A stretch of DNA of 37,458 bases, from NCBI GenBank assembly GCA_032718475.1, contig JAUCBJ010004970.1, forward strand, positions 1-37,458. The letters are read 5' to 3'. This document shows, piece after piece, positions 10,521 through 21,339 of the stretch (position 1 is its first letter; each line of letters opens with the position of its first letter). The notes under the pieces were generated by a model. It was not told the origin of the DNA. It saw only the letters and a program-made list of their open reading frames with translations, and ran no database searches. The DNA is from Nemertoderma westbladi. Taxonomy: Eukaryota; Xenacoelomorpha; Nemertodermatida; Nemertodermatidae. The position numbers and the translations under genes were made by a program.

Positions 10521-11484
10521 CTTTACTTGCTTGACGAGCTTCGGTTCTAGCCATTTGACGCGTAAAACTTTCTTGGGCCATCGTATTATTTAATATCGAG
10601 TTATCGGTATATAAATTTCTCGGATTATTATCAGGTCTATATGAAATACCATTATCAACAGGTTTATCATTACCCTTAATATGGTACACTATAAGAGTTT
10701 CTACTTCACTAGCAGTATAGATGCGTGTAGGCTCCACACATTGTGCATGAAATACTTCAGACCTAACAGGTTGACACATTGTTACAGGGGGTGGTGGTAT
10801 ACCCCTTTGTAGATTTACTAACTTATCGCGTTCTAATGCGATACTCTGATGCACTTCCTGCAATTCTAACCTACTCTCTCTTACTGTTCCCCTTAACTGT
10901 TGAACAGTTCCCTCCAACTCTCGGACCTGCTGGGAGGAGCGTGCCTGATTCTCCTCCATCTGCCCGAGGAGAATATCCATCCCCCGCCATCGCTCATCCA
11001 CCCACTCTACCGCCGAAGCGGGAGCCGCCAACATAGTAGCGGGTAGACGAGGGACGACGGGTGACAAATTATTAATGTCTCGCTCGGCGTCCAGAACCGG
11101 AGTTGACTGAGGAACTGTCCCACTGGATACAGGTAGTTTAGTACTGTGCAAAGGGAATTTAGAGTTAGGTTCTTGAAGTACAGTGGTCTCTATCACAGAG
11201 GGAGTGGCTTTGAGAATAGGCCTAATTATTTCAGGCTCATCCACTATAGTAGGGAGTCTTTCTACTCTAATACTTTGGTCAGTGGGTTCTGTACTACCTA
11301 AGTCTGCTCTAGCTAGTTGCCTTCTCACAGCTGGGGGCAAATTAGGCAATTTCTGATGGTGAGGCATTCTTCTACGTCTGTTGGAACGAGATCTATTTCC
11401 TCCGCCTTCAGGATCGGTGGTATCGCCTTCATCAGATGATGTAAATCCATGTCTCTTGGGAGTAGATCGACTTATCATCTGCAT
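10489..11484 (-). pseudogene. BEL-1 gag, N-terminal part (coiled coil)
   Basis: 331 codons starting MQMISRSTPKRHGF. The N-terminus is basic (NRSRSNRRRRM), followed by a Pro-rich linker and a helical heptad-like region near residues 165-225 (MDILLGQMEENQARSSQQ and on to LVNLQRG). BEL gags usually place such a helix before the DUF1759-like domain. The end of this ORF overlaps the start of that domain in another frame (10489-10590), so gag is broken or shifted here. The ATG follows the stop of the upstream ORF by about 38 bases. Confidence 0.7.
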
Positions 11485-11521
11485 CTGACTAGCTGTTATC
11501 TGTTTATTTAGTTATTTTTAT

Positions 11522-12868
11522 TTAATTTACTAGTTGGGCTGTCTCTTCAGATGCCTTCCGTTTTGTTTCCGCCACTGCCAATGCTGCCTTTCTTTCAACT
11601 TCTGCAGCTGCTACTTTTCTTTCCGCTTCTGCCGCTGCCGCTGCCGCTGCCGCTTTTCTTTCAGCCTCTACCACTGCCGCTGCCGCTTCCTGTCTGTCTT
11701 CTATCTGTTTCTTCTTTACTTGTTCTTCTTGGAATCTAGCGATGCGGATTCTTTCATCAAATTTAGCTTGGTTTGCAGCTAACATTTCCGCGTCTATTGC
11801 ATCCAACACAAACTTGGCTCCTTCACTATTAGGGCGAAGTCCAGCCAGCCGTCTCCTCAACTCTTCGTAACCTGAAAATCGTTGATAGTCCGACAGATAG
11901 ATGTCAATAGCGTCCTTCTTCTGAGGTTTCTCTAATGTAACCTCGCTTTCCACTTGAGAAAAGGCAGCGTCTGTTAATTCTCCGTGGGTCGAGCACTCAG
12001 TCAGCTGAATTTTCCATTGGGTCGTTCCTTGAACCTTGAGACTCACCCGTTGGAACCAAGTCTTGACAGCAACTTGCAACGACGTGTCTTGGGTTCTCTT
12101 CGAAGCTTCCTCAAAGGTTGATAGGAGTAGTCTGATTCTTAGGATTCTTACTCGAACTTGATAAAGCAGCTCTCCCTGCTCTTGAGGTCCTTGGTGTTGT
12201 TGAAACAGTTGTTCTTCTAATCGCTCCAAAGAGCTGAAGAATCCCTGTACATATACTGCTGCCAACCTCTTCCACACAGCTGGATCACTAGTGTCCTTTA
12301 TCACTCCCATCCTGTATAAGTCCTCCCAGGCAGCTTCCGATAAGTTAAACGGGAGTCCGGGTCCAGGGAAGTTCCATTGCGTCTCGACAATAGACTTCAG
12401 CTCCTCCCTTGTGTATCCCGCATAACTGTCCTTGATCGATCGCTTACTTCTCGCCTAATTGATTTGGTGTTCCTCCACCGCAATCAATACCCTATTGAGT
12501 ACGGCTGCAGGAAGAATGAGAAGGGGATCAGAATAAATCACATCTGCCATCTTTGCTCCGCGCTCGGGTGTCAACTCTACAGTATCTGAACTACTGGAGC
12601 TATCGGGCTGCTGAGAAATAAGTTCTCGGCTCGGGTGTTGCTGTTGTTTAACAGCTGCCTCTTGGTCCCGCTTGACTTGAGCCCGAGTGCCTATGATAGA
12701 CCTACGGTACTTTACTAGCCTAGGGTCTGATACTACTACTGGAGGGATGACCTTTCTTACAGTAGGAGGGGAGTTGAACTTCGGTCTCAAACGTTCGGCA
12801 CTCCTATCTGGATCACAGATGGTTGTATCTAGGAGACTGTCTGACAGGTTTTGCTTTGTGTCAGACAT
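11522..12868 (-). pseudogene. BEL-1 upstream ORF, unrecognised, with one in-frame TAG
   Basis: I do not recognise this protein. Its frame runs from ATG at 12868 to TAA at 11522, 449 codons, interrupted only by TAG at 12455-12457. The first 137 codons are polar and disordered (many Ser, Gln, Pro). Downstream of the TAG the frame codes NFPGPGLPFNLSEAAWEDLY, a helical segment with LRIRLLLSTFEEA, and a long charged helix rich in Ala, Glu, Lys and Arg (about the last 75 residues, poly-Ala within). The whole could be a structural, multimerising protein made before gag. Gag starts 38 bases after it in another frame. Typical BEL elements have no separate ORF here. A TAG by C-to-T change of CAG would explain the stop; readthrough is possible but unsupported. 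Confidence 0.65.
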
Positions 12869-14801
12869 GTTTGTTTGTGCAGTTGAATGCCTACTGCTAT
12901 AACTACAGTTAAAGCAAGTCTAGTAATTCAGTATCAACTGTTAGCCTAGTAATTAATTACCAATATCGTTACTCTATGTAACGTGATATATATACAATAT
13001 ATTAGAATACCGGTATACACTTATAGTATATATAAGTATTATTACGGATCGAATATTAGGGTTCGTCACAGAACACTGGTATATAATTTCAGCGCAAATA
13101 TATAGATATATAATAAGCCTAACGTGAATACCGGTATACAGCTTACACTTATAGTATATATAAGTATAATTATAGACTAGAATTAATTACAGAATACCGG
13201 TATATAATTTCAGCTTAAATTTATAGAAATAAATATAATAAGCCTATCGTAAATACCGGTACGTCAATTATTTTAGAATAATTGAATTTCTGAATTTAGG
13301 GTTACTTAGTTACTTTACTTTACTTTATTACCGTTATTTAAGCAGCAGTCCAACTGATATTAAGACCTAATTGATGGAGGACAGGCCTACTATTTTATAA
13401 ATCGGTATGAGTTGATTTATAATATATATATACCCGCTTAATAGGTTTTGTCAATATTTGAAATAAATTTTATTATTTCTGGTAAGGAGTCACTACACAG
13501 AAGCTGTACGCTCTCAGTGAAGTGCTACTTGTTGGACACTAAAACAAATAATTTGACTTGCCTAAGTTACTTATTACTACAAATTACGTACAATTACGGG
13601 GTGAGATTACAATCTCTAAATAAACACAAAATTTACACGTACAAATTTTAGGGTAATTTTACAGGAAATCTACAAACCAGCCTAACAAGGAGTTAGAATA
13701 TCTGATTATTACAAACGGACAGGATACTACGGTATTTGAAAATAATAAAGCAGTAGTAAATATATTGCGTTGTCCAGATAAGAAAATACCACCGTCTGAC
13801 GACTTATAGTCTCTAGCTTTACAGCTCTATAAGTACTACGTTATGTACCCGGAATGTCCCTACCTAGAAGTTAATTACCGCAGCCTACCATAGCTAACGT
13901 GCCTATTAACCACTTTACAACACAAATATACTGCCTACACACTAATTACCTTCGGAAAGCACTGTACACTAAACCCTAAATTAGGTACAAGTACTTATAC
14001 AACAAATAACCAGCAGTTAAAAATACTTGTACAGCTAAAAGAACCACGGTATCTGCTGGAGTGACTAGAGCATAAAATCACCAGTCTTTACCTACGCCAA
14101 ACAGCCCTGATGTAGTACCGGGGTTAATTTAACTATAACGGTATGTATAACAAGCACAATTACTGTAGGAATAAACTTGGGGTTGTGAATGTTGCGAATA
14201 ATCACATATACTCTGAATAATAAATATTACGCTACCTGTACATACTACACAAACAAAATACAGACCAAACGCTGGCAGACTACTATCAAGCCTAAATAAA
14301 CTACAGTATATGCAGACTCCGAAATGGTTAGTTAGTATGCATTCTAACCGAGTAGTACGACTTATTCTTTCGGGGGGGGGGGGGGGAGGGGGGGGATTTA
14401 CCTTACAGCACTGGATGCCCCCACGTTCCTAACTAGTACTTTATCGGACATACACTCTACACACACTGCAATCTCTTCAGACTTAACAACAGCCAGACAA
14501 CAATCCAGCCTACAAATTATTTATACAATCTGAGCAGGCTTACACGCCTTCTGCTCAATATTAACTTACAGATAAATAAAACTGACAGAAATAAGTAAAA
14601 TCCCAATAAAAAACCAGGGCTGCAGTCCCTGATTAAATATCAAGACCTACCGGTATATAATTATCAAATTGAATAATACTGATGTACCTATACTGCTGTA
14701 AGTACCGGTTCGGGTGGTTAGGTAGTTAGGCCTACTGGTTACCGGTCGACCGGTACTTTTCGACTTTATTGCCTACGTTGCAATAAAGAAACTAATATAA
14801 C
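12869..14801 (-). other. BEL-1 5' leader, non-coding
   Basis: About 1.9 kb between the 5' LTR and the first ORF, AT-rich, without meaningful reading frames. A unit of about 125 bp is repeated between 13005 and 13260; it contains ATACCGGTATA followed by TATAGTATATATAAGTA. TACCGGT recurs more than six times between 13005 and 14760. A G run broken by one A lies at about 14371-14395 (a C run on the transcribed strand). No canonical TGG-starting primer binding site is found within the first 60 bases next to the LTR. Confidence 0.6.
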
Positions 14802-16015
14802 TGTTATTGTTTGCGCTTTTAGACCTTTAGCAGTTTAACCCGCTAATTTTAGGTGTCTTCTAGTTTATAAATCGACTTTAGCCTATAACAAGTATTTGTT
14901 GCATATAAGATATAAAGTTACACTAGCCGAAGCCAGCCTATGCGCGACCATTCACCCACAGTTAAGGGAGACTGGATTCGGAGGCTCTGACCTTATTGCG
15001 GTGTAGACTTACTGTACTATTCGATTGATCGTAAATATATAATCTCTGACAAATATTATTTACTTTCGGGAAATATTAACAGTTCCTTTAGGATGTGGCG
15101 CTTTAAGTATGTAAACAGAGTTATGACTTACACTAAACACAACGAGATGGCTAATGATTTTCGTATAAAGTGCATTCTTTGGGAAATGCTTTGTTATCTG
15201 TCACACTCATGCACACTACCGCACACTGCTGCACACTGATCTGCCGACCTTCACTAAATTTGATCATATATAAGGAGAACAGCAACTGACACATGTAGGG
15301 ATTATGAAATAGCATTCAATTCACTCCAAAACCACTATAATGTAAGTCGCAATTGCTACAGGTAACCGGTCTCTCTAACCTTCAGTATATCAAGAAGATT
15401 GGGGTTTTATGATTATTTATCGATATTCTCCAAATATATCAACATATCCATCAACTTCTAACAATTAATAACCGACAGTAAATAGCAGTAAAATAATGCG
15501 GTGAAAGGTAAGTTGAGTCTGATTTGCTATGAATCTGCTGTGCTGAGCCGTGTCAGGCAGGATTCAATAACAGTTATACGTTCCTATAATCAAAGCCGTC
15601 GAATGTTTGGCTAAAGTCTGAAACTAAGAATAATTCCAAAGCCGATGTTCTGGGCTCAGGAAAAAGGTAAACAAAGACCGACATGCATTGCGCGATTTCC
15701 TGTAGGCTTCTGTACAAATAAAATGAAAATCGCTCTGATTGGTCGAGTGAGCTGAACAAAGAGAGTTAAAAAGCTCCACATCGACATCAAAATCAGCTGA
15801 TAGATTTCGTCATCTAATCCACACTGTATTAAGAGTATTTTGGCGTATTGCGGCATAAAATGGCTTGTTATGTCCGCTAAAGTACACATACAGAAAAATG
15901 GCTTTTTATGTCCACTAAAACACCTATACAGTAAGAAAAACGGCTTTTTATGTCCGCTAAAACACCTACAGAGTACAGGGGAAAATGACTAGTTATATCC
16001 GCAAAAGCCTTTACA
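14802..16015 (-). mobile_element. 5' LTR of BEL-1
   Basis: About 1.2 kb, defined by comparison with the LTR at 33863-35126. Similarity starts at about 14796-14802 (CTGTTATTG against CCTGTAACTATG) and ends at 16015 (CCTTTACA). On the minus strand it starts TGTAAAGG and ends in ACA, so it has the TG...CA ends of LTRs. Shared landmarks are CGAAGCCAG near 14930, CGACCATTCACCC, ATATAATCTCTGACAAATAT and GTCCGCTAAAACACC. Two short repeats of the motif TTATGTCCGCTAAAACACCTA lie near its right end. The adjacent 3' bases are GAAAG, a possible target-site duplication that cannot be tested because the left LTR is truncated. Confidence 0.85.
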
Positions 16016-16049
16016 GAAAGCCCGAGGCCTTCGGCCACGGACTTTCTAG
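16016..16049. repeat. imperfect hairpin repeat, interrupted by the BEL-1 insertion
   Basis: GAAAGCCCGAGGCC, then TTC, then GGCCACGGACTTTCTAG folds into a hairpin with two mismatches. It resembles the better hairpin at 17500-17537, which also has GAAAG/CTTTC outer arms, a GGCC-rich inner stem and a TTC loop. The CTA that should precede GAAAG is replaced by the LTR, so BEL-1 appears to have inserted inside this repeat. Confidence 0.6.
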
Positions 16050-16514
16050 TTAGACTGCAAGCTGGCACAAAGTGAGAAATTAAGTGTTATCAATGGATTA
16101 AAAGTCATATGAACTGAACTGCCTTTGGAAATTTCTGCTTAATGAGTTTCCCCAGTGACAATAATAATAAGATATTATAATTCTTTATAATAACCAAATT
16201 TAATTGATTACCAAATCATTCTGAACAAAATAATTAATTTCAACCAATAAAAGTTGTAAACTACACAATTATGCAATGGAATATCAAATAAGACAATTGA
16301 TTCCAGATGAGATCCGGCCAAAAAATCGACGTGGCTCAAATTTTTCAATTAAGATTCTTCCATTCCGAGCTCGGATTACACGCGACCGACCCCCTTGTAG
16401 ATAATTTATCTGGGCTCGGACTTACGAATCAATCTCCAGTGTCGCCAGTTAGAGAATTTATAGTCATAATTCATGAAACATATCAATTACAATCGGGTGA
16501 CTCCATTGGCTGTT
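16050..16514. other. AT-rich, no gene recognised
   Basis: A short plus-strand open frame crosses part of this stretch and the LINE fragment behind it, but it shows no family motif and overlaps the LINE in antisense, so it is not called. Nothing else is seen. Confidence 0.5.
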
Positions 16515-16770
16515 TCTTTCTACTACTACTACTAGGATCGGCATGCTGCATTGCAGCTGCATTTTTAAGAATGCTGTGCCGGCTTGTCAACAAAATTGCA
16601 CTGCCACAACTCCCTATCACCCATGACATTTGCTAGATCATCCGCATCTTCAAGGCCAGTGTCCTTTAAGATGCGTCTCAAGAAAGTCATGGGCTGTCCA
16701 CCATGCTTATTCACTCCATGAGGCTGTCAAAGTACAGTACAAGATTATGCACTTCATCCAACTGATCCCA
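16515..16770 (-). mobile_element. non-LTR retrotransposon, C-terminal fragment with (TAG)n tail
   Basis: The minus strand codes GGQPMTFLRRILKDTGLED, then ADDLANVMGDRELWQ, and ends at TAA (16565-16567). This is the usual C-terminus of LINE ORF2 proteins: a G-x-P...R-R-D-T-G-L pattern followed by a D-R-x-x-W motif. After the stop, a short 3' UTR ends in four TAG units (about 16518-16533 on the plus strand as CTACTACTAC). LINEs commonly end in such microsatellites. The rest of the ORF is missing, so this is a 5'-truncated dead copy. Confidence 0.7.
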
Positions 16771-17499
16771 TCCAACTGACCACTATGATCATCCATTTCA
16801 GGGGGAAATCTCATCCGTTGGTCGTTAGTCGGATGCTGGGGATTAGACCCTTGTCCCGCCGCGGCCGCATTTCCTGCAGAATATTGCTATTATCGGTGCT
16901 TTTCATTTACTTGGTACCTTTTGGTTGCAGCTCAATTCTTTAATAGAATATAGAGTAAGTGTTACAAAATATATTGAAATGAGTATTTTACTATATTGCC
17001 TCCATATTGTTACTGCAATTAAAATTACTGTACTGTTCAACTCCTGATGCTGACTTACTCAATGTTAAATAATTTAGTGTTCTCGAATAATTAATATGTA
17101 ACTAAAGAACCGCTTAACAACTTAAACTAATATTGGATATTGAGTTCCGTTTTGGAGATCGATTGCAGACACTAAAGTTGCAATAACTTTTGAGTGTATG
17201 AATGGATTTTGCCCAAATTAAGTAGTATCACACTGCTGACTGCTTGCAGCCAGTTCTGCAGTTGTCAGGAAACCAGCTGGAATAATGGTTTGACATTTTG
17301 AGGGTAGCAGCTAACACTGATTTGCGGGATAAAACGGCGTTAAAACGAAAATAACGCCTGTAAATTTCTAGAAAATGTCGCGTTGCAACTTCCGAAGTCG
17401 GGCCGGTTCCGAAACTGTCACAATCGCGATAAATGGTAGAGATGAGGCGAAACGTATAAGCGAACAGACAGACACACCCAAGATTTTTATATAGATAGA
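16771..17499. other. repeat-derived DNA, no gene recognised
   Basis: No convincing coding sequence. Near 17440-17490 a tract reading ACAGACAGACACACCCAAG followed by TTTTTATATAGATAG leads into the hairpin at 17500. Such a tract suggests the end of a short interspersed or non-autonomous element, but its other end is not found. Confidence 0.45.
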
Positions 17500-17537
17500 C
17501 TAGAAAGCCTGTGGCCCTTCGGGCCACAGCTTTCTAG
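17500..17537. repeat. near-perfect 38-nt hairpin
   Basis: CTAGAAAGC and GCTTTCTAG form a 9-bp outer stem, TGTGGCCC and GGGCCACA an 8-bp inner stem, the loop is TTC, and a single C is bulged. It is much more stable than anything around it and resembles the hairpin at 16016-16049. It looks like the terminal structure of a repeat family. A transcription-terminator role is not suggested in a eukaryote. Confidence 0.75.
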
Positions 17538-17639
17538 TGCACATGCAGATTATATATGAATATGTGTGGGAGATTTGAGAACTGCATACGGAACAGACAC
17601 CACCATTAAATAAAACACCACCCCCATAAGAGATAACGG

Positions 17640-18915
17640 TCAATTTTCAACTTTAGGCAGATTGTATATAACAAAATTTCCAGAAAATGATCACTTTCAG
17701 ATCCACCCTCTACCTGCGGACTGGTGAAATGCAGACGGCGCTGCAGTTTGGTAAAGATGGGGTTTATGGTGAAGTAAAATGCCTGCCTTTCAAGTTTCAG
17801 CTTAAACAGATTGTAAATAACAAAATTGGTGTAGATGTTCACATTCAAACATTTCACCATCTAGTGGTAGACTGAAGAACTGTAGACGACTCTGAGACTC
17901 AGTAAAGATACAGAATTTGCTGTAGTAGATTCCTGCCAAGTTCCAGCTCAATAGGATTAAAAAGAACCAAATGGGATGAGGTGTTCACTATCAGATATTT
18001 CGCCCTCTAGCGTCAGATGGGGGGACTGTATACAACTCTGCGACTCCGTAAAGGTACAGCCTATGTTGTAGTAGATGCCTACCAAGTTTCAGTCTAAACC
18101 GTTAGTAAATAACAAAGTTGGAGAAAATGTTAACTTTCAGACATTTCACCCTCTAGCGGTAGACTGGGGAAGTGTATAGGACTCTGCAACTCCGTAAAGA
18201 TATAGCCTATGATGTAGTAGATACCTGCCAAGTTTCAGCTCAAAATGATTAAAAAGAACCAAATGGGATGAGGTTTTCACTATCAGACAATTCCCTCTCT
18301 AGCGGCTGACTGTGGAACTGTAGACGACTCTACTACTCCGCAAAGATATAGCCTATGCTATAGTAGATGCCTACCACGTTTCAGTCTAAAAGGATTGTAA
18401 ATAACAAAGTTGGAGGAGATGTTAACTTTCATACATGTCGCCCTCTAGCGGCAGACGTGGGTACTGTAGACAACACTGCGCGACTCAGTAAAGATATAGC
18501 CTATGCTGTAGTAGATGCCTACCAAGTTCAGTCTAAACGGATTATAAATAACAAAGTTGGAGAAGATGTTAACTTTCAGACATTTCGCCCTCTAGCGGTA
18601 GACTGGGGAATTGTAGATGACTATGCGACTCCGTAAAGATACAGCCTATGCTGTAGTTGATACCTACCAAGTTCAGTCTAAACGGATTGTAAATGACAAA
18701 GTTTGAGAAGATGTTAACTCTCAGACATTTAGCCCTCTAACGGTAGACTGGGGAACTGTAGACAACTCAGTGACTCCGGAAATATACAGCCTATGCTGCA
18801 GTATATAGCTACCAAGTTTTAGCTCAAAAGCATTAAAAACAACCCAATGAGATCAGGTTTTTACTATCGGACAATTCGCCCTCTAGCGGCAGACAGGGGA
18901 AGTTCAGACGGTTCT
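17640..18915. repeat. 146-bp satellite, about nine monomers of two types
   Basis: The motif CGCCCTCTAGCGG or a close variant recurs at 17855, 18001, 18147, 18293, 18439, 18586, 18731 and 18877, a spacing of 145-147 bp. A degenerate first copy lies at 17704. Two monomer types are distinguished by the bases upstream of the motif. Type B has AATAACAAAGTTGGAGA and GATGTTAACTTTCAGAC. Type A has AAAGAACCAAATGGGATGAG and a CACTATCAGAC tail. The order from 17855 on is B A B A B B B A, a simple higher-order pattern. Other shared parts are TGTAGACGACTCTGCGACTC and GATATAGCCTATGCTGTAG. The reverse complement of the motif, CCGCTAGAGGGCG, resembles the CTCF core. Confidence 0.95.
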
Positions 18916-19541
18916 GAGTATTACGTTGCAACGAGTTAGGGCGAGACCTATCTAACGAGCTATAGTAAGCGAGATTTCATCGAGATTAGATGTATAATAT
19001 TGGATAAAATAATAATACAGTAAGTTATAATTATTTTACTTTTAATATTCATAACAGTAAAACAAAAATGTTATAAACCTCTCCTTCCATGCAGCCAATG
19101 ATTGAGAAAGCAGAATTACTCTTGAGCAATTCGCAACAGACAACCCAAACCCACCCCAATCAACACTCCAGCCTGGCTTGCTCCTTATCTGTGCCCAGCT
19201 AGCTGCGATTTCGATAATTACCTTAACGTTGCTATGATACAGAAAAAAATCCTTTCCTATTCATTAACAATAGGCCAATTCGATCGTGCTTGGCGAATAT
19301 GATATATTTATACACTATTTGATTTTTAATCAATAAATAATCATACATATTTATATTAAACACTCGAATAAACTAAATTCTTTGTGAGAATGGGACACGG
19401 CGAATCTACCCATGTTAATTTTATACCAGGTGGAATAAATGTTACCCCTCTAAATCATTAATTACCGATAAAAGAACAGAAATCGCTATTTACTAATAGC
19501 ACTATTAGTGCTAATAGCCCTTTTAATCCTAATGGATCAAT
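18916..19541. other. intergenic DNA, nothing recognised
   Basis: AT-rich with no coding signal. At 19490-19520 ACTAATAGCACTATTAGTGC forms near-palindromes of the same words that make up the minisatellite that follows. Confidence 0.6.
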
Positions 19542-19844
19542 TCCACTAATAGCGCTTTTCCACTAATAGCGCTTTTCCACTAATAGCGCTTCTCCACTAA
19601 TAGCGCTTTTCCACTAATAGCGCTTCTCCACTAATAGCGCTTTTCCACTAATAGCGCTTTTCCACTAATAGCGCTTATCCACTAATAGCGCTTTTCCACT
19701 AATAGCGCTTTTCCACTAATAGCGCTTTTCCACTAATAGCGCTTTTCCACTAATAGCGCTTTTCCACTAATAGCGCTTTTCCACTAATAGCGCTTTTCCA
19801 CTATTAGTGCTTTTCCACTAATAGCGCTTTTCCACTAATAGCGC
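19542..19844. repeat. 17-bp minisatellite, about 18 copies
   Basis: The unit CCACTAATAGCGCTTTT is repeated head to tail over about 303 bp with very few changes (TTCTCC or TTATCC for TTTTCC, and one CCACTATTAGTGC unit at about 19798). Each unit holds the palindrome AGCGCT. The high identity points to recent expansion. Confidence 0.96.
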
Positions 19845-20176
19845 GTCCAGCAACCCACCAGGATTATACGGATATAATACTGGTTTGTTGCCCCGGCAAT
19901 GTGTAAACAAAAAGCGAGAATTAATGATAAACAAAATTATATTTTTTACAGATGATATCTATATGTTTTATATATTGTTATAGTTTTCTTGGCTATTTAC
20001 CTTTATTAACCTCCCCCCTCCTCACTTTCACATATATGTGTTTGCTTGAAATTGTTAAAAAATGTTTTTACCATCTAATCATTTCATCATTTAATCCATA
20101 CAATAATATATATATTATTGTGCTTGATCGCTGACCTATATTATTTAATTACATATTATTTAAATAATGTGTTTAG
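19845..20176. other. AT-rich, putative intron
   Basis: No coding signal. If the exon at 20177 is real, this is its upstream intron; the last bases TAATGTGTTTAG form a modest acceptor. Confidence 0.4.
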
Positions 20177-20322
20177 GGAACTTCGTTCATATCCGATAAT
20201 ACCACCAGTGGATTATGTGTTGGAAGTTAAAATAACTATAGAGTCTGTATATTCGTCGTTAGTAGATCATTATTTTGGAGCTGGAGCGCAATTGATTGCA
20301 TTCTACGGTTACGGTATTTCAG
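20177..20322 (+). CDS. candidate internal host exon upstream of the EGF exon
   Basis: 146 bp bounded by an AG acceptor (GTGTTTAG) and a GT donor (CAG then GTAGGA). It codes about 48 residues including YPIIPPVDYVLEVKITIES and GAGAQLIAFYGYGIS. I do not recognise the domain; an extracellular segment before EGF modules is possible. The exon starts in phase 2 and ends in phase 1. The EGF exon at 23072 starts in phase 1, so the two would splice in frame, with a Glu codon split by the intron. Composition is less AT-rich than the surroundings. The case rests only on splice sites, phase and protein-like content; no RNA evidence is available. Confidence 0.4.
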
Positions 20323-21339
20323 GTAGGATATGCTATTTAACAGTTTAAAAATTGGTCATTATATATTGTTATACACTTACGTAAATATTACAGTATAATG
20401 ACATAATCAACGATCAATATACCCAACTACTATTTTACTATTTTTTTTGCCAAGCTTACTGTGTATGTTATTTACACTCTCAAAAGACTGTGAACCTGCA
20501 TTGCTTTAGACCTAATTAAATATGTATATTATATACAGTATATAGCCCTAAAACTATGGAGGGCATATCAGGCCAGGAATACTGTGTGATTGATCCAGAG
20601 AACCGGCTCCTTGCACCATTATAGTGTAGGAGATCCCTTCTTTGTGTTGAAAATGAATTGCCTACCTAATGAATATGGGAAACATAGTACAGAATTGCAT
20701 GACTCTGAATTTCATTCTGATCTGCTTTACTAGACTGCATTTCCCAACACGGTTAAAAATCTAATTTGCCTATAATATTTATTGATGTCATTCAGTCTCT
20801 TATTCACTATTTCGCGGTGGTGCGTTTTTCACTTTTTGTCGCTTTCATTGTTCTACTTGTGCGCAAAAGGGTAAAAAATGTTAAAAATGGAAAAAAATTA
20901 AGGCAAAAAATGCATCTAAATTTCATCGATTTCTTGACGGATCCCAAAGGGGTTGAAATTTTGACCCTTTGCGATGCACCACAATGAAATTTATAACAAT
21001 ATAACACATTGATGAAAGATCAATGACTCAAGAAAGAAATTCCTGCATGAATCAAATGGTTTCAAACTTAGTTAGATACTAACATTTTGATTTTGGGATC
21101 AATGTAAGTGGCACATGGCCAGAACATACCCTTTGGTGCAAGTGACTCTGATTCTCAATTTTCGCGATGGACAACTTTTATTTCTTCTGCTGCATTAATA
21201 TTATGCTCATTAAAACTGCAATGACCGATTTAGTGGGGTAGACACCATCAAAACAAGCGTAGAGCGAATAGTTCTTGAGATATTGCAGAAACTGTGAAGT
21301 CCGGCACAAGTCAACAGTAGTGTCAACATAATTTTTAGA
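20323..21339. other. intron or intergenic DNA, nothing recognised
   Basis: AT-rich, no family motif on either strand. Short open frames near 20766-21007 overlap each other on opposite strands and carry only low-complexity Lys/Phe-rich peptides. Confidence 0.55.

Larger units (their letters stand above)
1357..16015 (-). mobile_element. BEL/Pao LTR retrotransposon (BEL-1), large and decayed
   Basis: One element on the minus strand, identified by BEL/Pao gag (DUF1759-like), retropepsin, RT, RNase H, integrase and the BEL-type C-terminal domain in the standard order. Its right LTR is 14802-16015. The left LTR survives only as 1357-1457, which matches the TGTAAAGG start of the right LTR. A full copy would be near 15.8 kb, against a usual 5-10 kb for the superfamily. 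The extra length is a 1.9-kb leader, an upstream ORF (11522-12868), a 1.7-kb spacer after pol and a downstream ORF (1536-3058). All coding parts carry stops or frameshifts, so this copy is dead. No convincing tRNA primer site is seen next to the 5' LTR. Confidence 0.9.

Noticed and set aside
14740-14801. Primer binding site for BEL-1
   Set aside because: No TGG-starting stretch lies next to the 5' LTR on the minus strand; nothing could be matched to a tRNA end.
20766-21007. Overlapping short frames on both strands
   Set aside because: Low-complexity Lys/Phe-rich peptides in AT-rich DNA, no splice sites of note and no motif.
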